Shown: positions 27,187 to 35,124 of the stretch, in pieces
How the letters are laid out: the number at the start of each line of letters is the position of its first letter
Numbering within the stretch: position 1 is the first letter of the stretch
NCBI RefSeq assembly: GCF_024643205.1
Contig: NZ_JAMKQJ010000017.1
Span: forward strand, 55,913-119,912
From: Parapedobacter tibetensis
GTDB taxonomy: Bacteria > Bacteroidota > Bacteroidia > Sphingobacteriales > Sphingobacteriaceae
Direction: 5' to 3'
Length of the DNA stretch: 64,000 bases
Program-made: the position numbers and the translations under genes
The notes under the pieces: model-generated
Seen by the model: only the letters and a program-made list of their open reading frames with translations
What the model was told of the DNA's origin: nothing
Databases searched by the model: none

Positions 27187-27305
27187 AGTTGGCATCTGTC
27201 TGTAAAACGGTGTACAGGCTAGCATAGCAGATAAGTAAAAATAAGGCCGCTACAAAAGCAGCCTTATTTTACATCATTAGCTTAGTAAGACATTTAATGC
27301 GCCGT

Positions 27306-29279
27306 CTAATACCCCGGGTTCTGATAAGCTTGCTTCTCCGCTGCACTCATTTCCAAGGCATCAATCTGATCTCGCGGAATGGGGCGTAAATAATGATACG
27401 GTTGGATGCTACGTGTAATGGTTTGTGGAGTATGATCTCCAAAATTAGCTCCGCAAATCTCGTAGGTAGTAGCAAGTGCATTCCACTTTTGCGTCCGGAT
27501 CAGATCAAACCACCGGTAACCTTCACCGAAATATTCGCGTGAAAGCTCCGCCAAGATATAATTGATATCAATGGTTGCCGGTGTAGCCACTACCATCGCC
27601 GCACTGTTATCTTCGATTTTCCCCACATTGCCGTTGTTATGCCAGCGCCATTTTCCGGCTCGCGCACGAACAACATTTATGAGTTCACGCGCATTCTTGC
27701 CCGCTACCGTGGATGCGCCCTTTACTGCGGCCTCAGCGGCCACGAAATACAATTCGGAGAACTTCGCGACTTTGAACGGACGGGTGAGGTTGGCGTTCGG
27801 TTGCCCAACGCCACTGCCATTGTCCGTACGGTAAGTACCTATCTTCCAAAGCCCAGGAAACACGCGGCGACCGATGCCACGGGGCGATATCACAAAATCG
27901 GACCTGCCAGGTAAAACCCCAGCCCCGACACCCGAGTAGTCCTTTCCCGGGAAATTTGCACCTGTCGGATAAACGATATCACCTGCTTGTGATTCATCAT
28001 CCAGAAACGTCAAGATAGCATCCTCTGGGTAAACTGGCAAATCATTAGCATTATACAAGACCGTATTGGTTGTTCCGCCCTTTGGCCAGTTGCCTCTGTA
28101 AACGGTTGCAAAAGTTCCATCGTAACGTGAATCAAGTGTCTTATCGGCAAACGTATTCTCAATCGCTCCGATCGTGGGCGCCATGCGGGTCCAAGGCCGT
28201 CCCAAGGCCTGTGCCGCCTCACGTTCCACAGAAACTACGCCGCCACCAGTTCCATCGGGATTAGCTGCACTTTTGATTTCCGTGTAGTTCCACGTCACCA
28301 TCCAAGCGGCGGCATTCCCCCCTGCATCGGTGCCAGCAAAACAATTGATGCAAGTACCGTTGTAAAACTCACTATCCTGGGTATGGTCAGCGTACAAGAG
28401 CATTTCATTGTTTCGGTCGTTGCCACCCACATGTAAATCATAAAATGTTTCCACCAAACCGAAAGGTCCAGGATCATCAATCGCTTGCGTAGCGATATTA
28501 TATGCTTGCTGGAAATACCACTGGGCATCATGTCCATCTGGATCAACCCGGGCAGCTTCAGGATATGTCGGGATATTATTCGGGTTTTCCAACCACCAAG
28601 CGTAGGTCAAATAGGCCTTTGCCAAGTAAAGACGAGCCAAGGTTTTCGTAGCGCCACCGGTCACACGTCCCGCAACAGGCAAATCGTTGACTGCCGTCAG
28701 TAAATCGGGGAATATCGCCTTTGTGTAAACTTCGGGTACTGTATTGCGCACGGAAGTAGTCGATGCGCTCGTATTGAACATCAGCTCTCCAGCGCCCAAA
28801 TCCAACGGCACACCGCCAAATGTCTGTACCAGCAGGAAATAGTCGAACGCACGGAAGAACCGGGCCTCGGCAATCAGCGCGGTAGGAATCGTACCTACTG
28901 ATTCCGCATTTTCGATAATGCCGCTAGCGGTATTGATGTTGCTAAACGTAACCCCCCAAATGGCATCGGAACGACTATCAGCGGGTGTGATTTCCCCCTG
29001 TCCACTGATATCCATTACAAGAAAATTACCATCTGCACTTTGTCCATATGTATATTCATCTGTACCAGTTTCCAAGGTATTGTAATAGTAGGGCTGTCCG
29101 TAAATCCAGCGCAAGTGAGCATACATAGATGTCAACCCACCATAAACACCTTTTTCTGTCGTGAAAAAACCGGGCTCAAAAATGTGGCGCGGCTCCTCCT
29201 CCAATATCTTGGTACAGGAAACCATAACCAACGTCATCAACGCTGTTGCAAGATAAGAAGTGATATGTATCCGTTTCAT
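27306..29279 (-). CDS. SusD/RagB-family surface glycan-binding lipoprotein
   Basis: The ATG at 29279 gives 657 residues with a lipoprotein signal (ALMTLVMVSC). TPR-like helical parts of the SusD fold are visible (RFFRAFDYFLLVQTFGGVPL; ARLYLAKAYLTYAWW), and the C-terminus carries NARELINVVRARAG, LSREYFGEGYRWFDLIRTQKW and the closing YHYLRPIPRDQIDAL, all SusD hallmarks. It binds the glycan at the cell surface and caps the SusC channel. The SusC stop is 10 bp upstream. A start at 29312 would overlap SusC and precede the signal peptide, so it is rejected. Confidence 0.96.
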   Translation of the reverse strand: MKRIHITSYLATALMTLVMVSCTKILEEEPRHIFEPGFFTTEKGVYGGLTSMYAHLRWIYGQPYYYNTLETGTDEYTYGQSADGNFLVMDISGQGEITPADSRSDAIWGVTFSNINTASGIIENAESVGTIPTALIAEARFFRAFDYFLLVQTFGGVPLDLGAGELMFNTSASTTSVRNTVPEVYTKAIFPDLLTAVNDLPVAGRVTGGATKTLARLYLAKAYLTYAWWLENPNNIPTYPEAARVDPDGHDAQWYFQQAYNIATQAIDDPGPFGLVETFYDLHVGGNDRNNEMLLYADHTQDSEFYNGTCINCFAGTDAGGNAAAWMVTWNYTEIKSAANPDGTGGGVVSVEREAAQALGRPWTRMAPTIGAIENTFADKTLDSRYDGTFATVYRGNWPKGGTTNTVLYNANDLPVYPEDAILTFLDDESQAGDIVYPTGANFPGKDYSGVGAGVLPGRSDFVISPRGIGRRVFPGLWKIGTYRTDNGSGVGQPNANLTRPFKVAKFSELYFVAAEAAVKGASTVAGKNARELINVVRARAGKWRWHNNGNVGKIEDNSAAMVVATPATIDINYILAELSREYFGEGYRWFDLIRTQKWNALATTYEICGANFGDHTPQTITRSIQPYHYLRPIPRDQIDALEMSAAEKQAYQNPGY

Positions 29280-29289
29280 CGTTTTTCTT

Positions 29290-32200
29290 TTAAAATGTAA
29301 GGTTAACACCAAGTAGGTAGTTGCGTGTACTGGGCGTATTCGTACCCAAGGTAAGGATGCGGCTCACGCTCTGGGGCAAGCCAACCGCCGCATTCTGGTC
29401 TCCAAATGAGTTCGTTTCGGGATCCATGCCCGATTCCCGGTGGTAGGGCGAGAACATGACGAACGGGTTCTGGGCGGCAAAATATAGTCGCAGATTGATA
29501 TCCGAACCCCTAAGCTGGCTGAAATCATATCCTAGTGTTATGGTGCGTATCTTCAGGTACGATGCATCGAAGTACCCCATGGTACTCATATATTTGAGGT
29601 TATCTCCGCTTCTGTAGCTTTCGGGATTGGGGTACTTAGCCCCTGTATTGTCCGGTGTCCAGTAATCGACAGCCATGTTCCCGTTTCGCCCATTCAACAA
29701 ATTGAGATATCCACCTGATCCGTAAATGGTACTATTGAGAATACCCCCATTTTTAAATACTCCCACAGCGCTCAAGTCAAACCCCCTATAGGACACACGC
29801 GTGTGAAACCCACCTTGAAAGTTAGGTTGTAAGCTAATAACTTGCCTATCATCATCATTAATCTGCCGAGTGGGTACTCCGCTTGCATCGTAATCTCCGG
29901 TATATGTCACTTTAATCATGCCCAGTGAGTTCACATCCGGTTCGAGGATACCCCGGTGCGGGTCGTCCTCCTGCCAAAGCCCGATGCGCTCGAAGTCGAA
30001 AATCACATCGATGGGATGGCCAACGAACCACCAGTTGTTTGTATTTCTGTCCATTCCTGAAGCTAACGACACTAATAAGTTACGGTTGGCGTAAAGGTTG
30101 AAACCAGCCTCCCAAGTCCAACCGTTGTGATTGTCCAAAATCGTACCGTTCAGCGCAAGCTCAATCCCTTTGTTCTGGGTGCGACCTACATTTTCCGTTA
30201 TCGAACTCACGCCTGAAGTAGCAGGCAACCCCTTGTTCAGCAACAAATCTTCGGTTTTTGTAATGTAGTATTCAACCGTTCCCGACAGTCGATGGTTCAA
30301 CAGCGAAAAGTCTAAGCCGAAATTCGCAGTATTGGAAAACTCCCACCCCAAATGCGGGCTAGGCAATTGTGATACAAAATTACCAACCGCGAATTCGCTT
30401 CCAAAATTATAGGGTCGAGTAGCCAACAACCCAAGAGTTGCATATGGGTTAACAGCCTGGTTGGAGGTTTGACCCCAACCCACACGCAACTTTAACATAT
30501 TGACCTTATCCATACCCTCCATGAAAGACTCCTGCGCAATATTCCAACCTGCGGATACCGCTGGATAAATATGCCATTTGTGACCAGGAGCTAGCCTAGA
30601 CGAACCATCGGAGCGTAGGGTGGCCGTCAACATATAACGGTCATCATAGCTGTACATCACGCGCCCCATATACGACATCAACCCCCATACTTCATACCAT
30701 TGATCGCCGGGCGGGATAGTGATCTCACCTGTGGCATGCCCCAGGTTGTAGAACTGGAAATGGTCTGCGGGGATACCCGTGGCCACGACACGGGAACGGT
30801 TGAACTTGTTCTGCTCGGCCGAATATAAGGCCACCACATTTAAATTATGGGCTCCGCCGAACGTCCGGTCGTAAGTCAACAGGTTTTCAACCAACCAATG
30901 GTAGGTGTGCGAGTTGCTGATCGATGCGGAGGAAATGGTAGTGGGGTTGGTGCTGTTTATCCCCTCCCCGGTGTACGCACCTCCATTGTTCTGGCGATAA
31001 TCCAAACCGAGGTTGGCACGGAACTTCAAGCCTTCCACCCAGGGAATTTGCACTTCGCCGTACAGCGAATTGAAGCTCGCAAATCCCCTGGATTCGCTCA
31101 ACCACTGGTCCTTCAGGCTTTCTACAATTTCCCTCGAATATACCCACGGCTCATCGATAGCCGTCCTTACGGTCCGCTTCCATGAGCCGTCTTCATTGAA
31201 CGGGTTGGCAACGGGTGTCATCCTTAAGAGGCCTCCCACATTCACCTGCGTACCTTCCGTAAGGTTATAATTGTTGTTAGTGGTGATGCCGAAACGGAAG
31301 TGTTTGCCCACCTCCTGGTCGATACTTCCACGTAGTGCGTAACGGCTGAATTGCTGTGTAGGTATTACGGCCTGATCGAGCAGGTAGCCACCACCGAAGT
31401 TGTAGCTGCCACGTTCGGTACCGCTTGAGATGCTCACATCATGGCTTGTCATGGTAGCGGTCCTGTACAGCAAGTCCTGCCAGTCGGTGTCCACATCCTC
31501 GCCTTCGTCTTGCCCATAGGTCGTGTAAGGTATATTCAACTGTCGGAGCTTTACCATATCAGACCCACTCATCATGGGGAACTTGCCAAACACCTTTTTC
31601 GCGCCTGTGAAACTGTTATAGTTTACCCGTGCTTTCTGCCCCATTTGCCCTTTGTTGGTAGTAACCAAGATCACCCCATTGGCACCACGCGAACCGTAGA
31701 TGGCTGTCGCGGAGGCGTCCTTCAAGATATCGATACTTTTGATGTCGTTGGGGTTAATGTCATTGAGGGATCCCACAAAGGGGATTCCATCAAGTACGAT
31801 CAAGGGATCGTTACTGGCTGTCAGCGAGCGCGAGCCGCGGATGCGGACCTGCATGGTACCACCCGGCTGGGACGAGGTCTGCGTTAGCTCCACCCCCGGC
31901 AAGCGCCCTTGCAGTGCCTGCGAAAAATTAGCCGATGGCACCTCTCGCAAATCCGCTCCACCGATAGACGCCACCGAACCCGTTACCGCTTCCCTGCGTT
32001 GTGTGCCGTAACCCACCACAACGACTTCTTCCAAAGCACTTGTTTCGGCAACAAGTTGGATACGAATGATGGTTTCATTTGTCACCGCGACCTCCTGGCG
32101 TACGTAGCCGAGGTTTGAAACCACGAGGACCGCGCCCGCCTGTACACTCACCGAAAAGGCTCCATTGGCATCGGTGGTCGTGCCGATATTTGTTCCTCTC

Positions 32201-32352
32201 ACCTGTACCGAAACCCCCGCCAGGGGTTCACCGGTTTCGGTGGTCACCTGCCCGCTTACGGTCCGCGTTTGGCCTAATGCCGACGATGCATTGAGCAGTG
32301 CCGAGAATGCGAACACAAGCGTGAATACTAGTTTTGTAATGCTCTTCATCAT
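29290..32352 (-). CDS. SusC/RagA-family TonB-dependent outer-membrane transporter
   Basis: The 1020-residue protein has a signal peptide, a carboxypeptidase-like beta-sandwich (VSGQVTTETGEPLAGVSV), a TonB-box-like EEVVVVGYGTQRREAVTGS, a plug with MQVRIRGSRSLTASNDPLIV and SIDILKDASATAIYGSRGAN, and a 22-strand barrel ending YLLGVNLTF. It imports the oligosaccharide held by SusD. Two ATGs (32352, 32349) compete as start. The 617-bp region between it and lacI carries an HTCS-type direct repeat and operators of both LacI families. It heads a four-gene unit. Confidence 0.97.
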   Translation of the reverse strand: MMKSITKLVFTLVFAFSALLNASSALGQTRTVSGQVTTETGEPLAGVSVQVRGTNIGTTTDANGAFSVSVQAGAVLVVSNLGYVRQEVAVTNETIIRIQLVAETSALEEVVVVGYGTQRREAVTGSVASIGGADLREVPSANFSQALQGRLPGVELTQTSSQPGGTMQVRIRGSRSLTASNDPLIVLDGIPFVGSLNDINPNDIKSIDILKDASATAIYGSRGANGVILVTTNKGQMGQKARVNYNSFTGAKKVFGKFPMMSGSDMVKLRQLNIPYTTYGQDEGEDVDTDWQDLLYRTATMTSHDVSISSGTERGSYNFGGGYLLDQAVIPTQQFSRYALRGSIDQEVGKHFRFGITTNNNYNLTEGTQVNVGGLLRMTPVANPFNEDGSWKRTVRTAIDEPWVYSREIVESLKDQWLSESRGFASFNSLYGEVQIPWVEGLKFRANLGLDYRQNNGGAYTGEGINSTNPTTISSASISNSHTYHWLVENLLTYDRTFGGAHNLNVVALYSAEQNKFNRSRVVATGIPADHFQFYNLGHATGEITIPPGDQWYEVWGLMSYMGRVMYSYDDRYMLTATLRSDGSSRLAPGHKWHIYPAVSAGWNIAQESFMEGMDKVNMLKLRVGWGQTSNQAVNPYATLGLLATRPYNFGSEFAVGNFVSQLPSPHLGWEFSNTANFGLDFSLLNHRLSGTVEYYITKTEDLLLNKGLPATSGVSSITENVGRTQNKGIELALNGTILDNHNGWTWEAGFNLYANRNLLVSLASGMDRNTNNWWFVGHPIDVIFDFERIGLWQEDDPHRGILEPDVNSLGMIKVTYTGDYDASGVPTRQINDDDRQVISLQPNFQGGFHTRVSYRGFDLSAVGVFKNGGILNSTIYGSGGYLNLLNGRNGNMAVDYWTPDNTGAKYPNPESYRSGDNLKYMSTMGYFDASYLKIRTITLGYDFSQLRGSDINLRLYFAAQNPFVMFSPYHRESGMDPETNSFGDQNAAVGLPQSVSRILTLGTNTPSTRNYLLGVNLTF

Positions 32353-32411
32353 TGTTCTTGGTTTAATAAAGGTTCATCAATTGGTAATCGGACCAGCCCA
32401 AAGCCGGTTCA

Positions 32412-32425
32412 TGCCAACGTTGGCG
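32412..32425. promoter_or_regulatory. LacI-type operator (site 2 family) in the SusC leader
   Basis: TGCCAACGTTGGCG agrees with the xylB operator at 12 of 14 bases. It lies 60 bp before the SusC start. Confidence 0.55.
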
Positions 32426-32646
32426 AAAATACCCTCACTGGGCGATAAATGTTTCAATGGTTCCATCATAAATTTTAGTTTTTTGGGTTTACCTTATTTG
32501 GTTATTGGCAGAATGGCATCCTTCATATCAAGGAGGCTCACTTTCTGGCCGAACGTCATTATTTGAGAATCCTACCCCGTTTATAATTGCACAAATTATT
32601 TTGGCATAGCTAATATCGCAACAAAGGCGGTTTTCACGAAAAAACC

Positions 32647-32675
32647 ATGTTACAGAAATTATTGCCTATGTTACA
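32647..32675 (-). promoter_or_regulatory. Phased direct repeat, probable HTCS binding site
   Basis: ATGTTACA at 32647-32654 and 32668-32675 is spaced 21 bp. The block with its flanks is nearly identical to that at 23324-23352: ACCATGTTACAGAAAT is shared exactly, then two single changes before CTATGTTACAT. Confidence 0.68.
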
Positions 32676-32725
32676 TCACGATACAATCGTCAGTAAATCA
32701 ATAAGATAAAAAATTAAACTTTATA

Positions 32726-32739
32726 TGCAATCGGTTGCA
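32726..32739. promoter_or_regulatory. LacI-type operator TGCAATCGGTTGCA (site 1 family)
   Basis: An exact copy of the 14-bp palindrome, starting 58 bp from the second ATGTTACA word of the SusC promoter. It lies between the divergent SusC and lacI genes. Confidence 0.75.
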
Positions 32740-32903
32740 ATATTCAATAGGAATATTCATTTTTGCTGGAACCAATTAATCAAAGACACCCTAATAATGG
32801 CATCCAAGCATGAAACATGACCCATACCATTTCGCGCAACTAATTTTCAAACCGATGAATCCCTCATTACTTGCCAAGCAACATGGGACTACGGATACAA
32901 ATC

Positions 32904-32936
32904 CGTAATCGGTTGCACCGAAAAACACTACTTTTG
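32904..32936 (+). promoter_or_regulatory. Variant LacI operator and -7 element before the first lacI gene
   Basis: CGTAATCGGTTGCA (32904-32917) matches the site 1 palindrome at 12 of 14 bases. TACTTTTG (32929-32936) is a perfect -7 match for the lacI transcript. The operator covers the -33 area, which fits autorepression. Confidence 0.6.
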
Positions 32937-32969
32937 TGTCGATTACATGCATTCAAACAAACATCGACA

Positions 32970-33995
32970 ATGAATAGAGAGGCCACCATCTATGACATCG
33001 CCGAACGGCTGAACATCTCGGCAGCCACGGTAAGCAGGGGACTGAAAGATCACCCCGCCATCAATAAAGAGACCAAGAAGCGGATCGCTGCAGTGGCCCA
33101 TGAACTAGGTTATCGGTCAAACAAGTTCGCCAGCAACCTCCGGGGACAACGTACGCACACTATCGGTGTCATCGTGCCGCGGCTGAACAGCCTGTTCATG
33201 TCGTCTGTTTTGGCGGGGATCGAAACCGTGGTCAACGAAAGCGGATTCAACATCCTGATCAGCCAATCGCTGGAACAGCAGGCTAAAGAAAAGTCAAACG
33301 CCATCACCCATTTCAACAACCGGGTGGATGGACTCATCACCTCGCTTTCTTATGAGACCGAAGATTTCAGTCATTTCGATAGCTTCATCCAAAAAAAAAT
33401 CCCTTTGGTTTTCTTTGACCGTGTGCCGGATACCATCAATGCCACCAAGATCGTGCTGGATAATTTGAAGGCGGGTTATGAGGCGACGAAGCACCTGATC
33501 GGACAAGGCTGCCGGGATATCGTGCACATTACCGGCAACCTGAAACGGAATGTCTACCGTGACCGGCTCCAGGGCTACCGCAATGCATTGGAGGAAAACG
33601 GCATCCCGTTCGCTGAACACCGCTGCATTTCCAACGACCTCAGTGAGCAAGCCATGGCCGATTGTATCCACAATCGCATCTTCAATGTCTCGCAATTGCC
33701 CGACGCGTTATTCATTGCCAATGATTCATCCGCCGCATTTGCCATATCGATTTTGAAAGAACAAGGCTACCGGATCCCGCAGGAAATCGCCATCGTTGGG
33801 TTCAACAATGACCTGATTTCGAAAGTAACCGAACCGGCCATCACCACCGTGAACTACCCCGGCTACCAGATGGGGCAGCATGCGGCACGGCTCATTTTAA
33901 ATGATATCAGCGGGCAAAACGATGCCAACGTAAGTAGTACCGTCATCCTAAATCCTGAACTTATCATCCGGAAATCATCATTGAAACAATCTTGA
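32970..33995 (+). CDS. LacI-family repressor heading the xylanase operon
   Basis: The ATG at 32970 gives 341 residues. The helix-turn-helix reads YDIAERLNISAATVSRGLKD at the N-terminus, followed by the hinge (RSNKFASNLRGQ) and a periplasmic-binding-protein-like sensor domain (GVIVPRLNSLFMSSVLAGIE; PLVFFDRVPD; IVGFNNDLISKV). It probably binds the TGCAATCGGTTGCA sites and releases them on a xylan-derived sugar. It is the first gene of its own operon: its TGA is one base from the GH10 start, so repressor and enzymes are made together. A start 99 bp upstream would precede the -7 element and is rejected. Confidence 0.93.
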   Translation: MNREATIYDIAERLNISAATVSRGLKDHPAINKETKKRIAAVAHELGYRSNKFASNLRGQRTHTIGVIVPRLNSLFMSSVLAGIETVVNESGFNILISQSLEQQAKEKSNAITHFNNRVDGLITSLSYETEDFSHFDSFIQKKIPLVFFDRVPDTINATKIVLDNLKAGYEATKHLIGQGCRDIVHITGNLKRNVYRDRLQGYRNALEENGIPFAEHRCISNDLSEQAMADCIHNRIFNVSQLPDALFIANDSSAAFAISILKEQGYRIPQEIAIVGFNNDLISKVTEPAITTVNYPGYQMGQHAARLILNDISGQNDANVSSTVILNPELIIRKSSLKQS

Positions 33996-33996
33996 A

Positions 33997-35100
33997 ATGA
34001 AACTGACTGCCATGCATACAACGAGACGCCATACCCTGCATATCTTGCTAACTTGCTTTGCTATGATGTTCGGCGCTTCATCCGTCCCTCCAGAACCCGT
34101 CACCGGGTTGAAGGACTACTACACTGACTTCTTCCCCATCGGAGTGGCTGTTAACCCGAGAAGCCTCCATGGCGACGAAGCCGACTTCATTAAACGGCAT
34201 TTTAACAGCATCACGGCTGAAAACGCGATGAAAATGGCTCCCCTCCAACCCGCGGAAGGGAAATTCAACTGGAGGCTCGCCGACCGGATCGTCGATTTTG
34301 CCGTAACCAACAACATGAAAATCCGCGGCCATGCGCTATGTTGGCACCAGCAGGCCGGCAACTGGCTCTTTGAGGACAGCCAAGGACAGCCGGTTTCCAG
34401 GGACGTGCTCCTCGAACGGCTGCGGACGCACATCCACACCGTTGTTGGACGTTACAAGGGAAAAATATTTGCTTGGGATGTGGTCAACGAGGCCATCGAT
34501 GATAACCCGAACAATTTGTTGCGCCCTTCGAAATGGACAGAGATTATCGGCGATGATTTTGTCGAAAAGGCTTTTGAGTTTGCCCATGAAGCTGACCCAA
34601 CAGCCAAATTGTTTTACAATGACTATAACTGCGTACGACCGGAAAAAATGAAACGGATCTACACGCTCCTGAAACGGCTGAAGGATAAGAACATCCCGAT
34701 ACATGGTGTGGGCTTGCAGGCACATTGGTCGATTTTCGAGCCCTCAGAATCCGAACTCCGCGCGGCGCTGGATCAATATGCATCGCTTGGCCTGGAAATC
34801 CACATCACTGAACTGGACATATCTGTTTACCCCTGGGAAAAAGAACGGCGCGCAAAACAGCCTGATGAAGCGGATGCGTTCACCGACGGAATGCGGCAAG
34901 CCCAAAGCGACCAATATGGTATGGCGTTCCATGTATTCCGCGAATACCGGAACGTGATTTCAAGCGTAACCTTCTGGAATGCGCATGATGGGTATACCTG
35001 GCTCGATTATTATCCCGTGGCAGGTCGGAAGAACCACCCTTCGCTTTTTGATGCAAACAGGCAGCCGAAAGATGCATTTTGGCAAGTCGTGAACTTTTGA
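33997..35100 (+). CDS. GH10 endo-beta-1,4-xylanase
   Basis: The 367-residue enzyme cuts the xylan backbone with retention. It has a signal peptide (ILLTCFAMMFGASS) and no lipobox, so it is periplasmic or secreted. A single TIM barrel carries HALCWHQQ near residue 109, the acid/base Glu165 in WDVVNEAID and the nucleophile Glu272 in HITELDISVYP. No carbohydrate-binding module is attached, which suits action on imported oligosaccharides. The start is either 33997 or the ATG at 34012. It is tightly coupled to lacI upstream and to GH115 24 bp downstream. Confidence 0.96.
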   Translation: MKLTAMHTTRRHTLHILLTCFAMMFGASSVPPEPVTGLKDYYTDFFPIGVAVNPRSLHGDEADFIKRHFNSITAENAMKMAPLQPAEGKFNWRLADRIVDFAVTNNMKIRGHALCWHQQAGNWLFEDSQGQPVSRDVLLERLRTHIHTVVGRYKGKIFAWDVVNEAIDDNPNNLLRPSKWTEIIGDDFVEKAFEFAHEADPTAKLFYNDYNCVRPEKMKRIYTLLKRLKDKNIPIHGVGLQAHWSIFEPSESELRAALDQYASLGLEIHITELDISVYPWEKERRAKQPDEADAFTDGMRQAQSDQYGMAFHVFREYRNVISSVTFWNAHDGYTWLDYYPVAGRKNHPSLFDANRQPKDAFWQVVNF

Positions 35101-35124
35101 TAGCATGACAAAAACTTTTGACTT

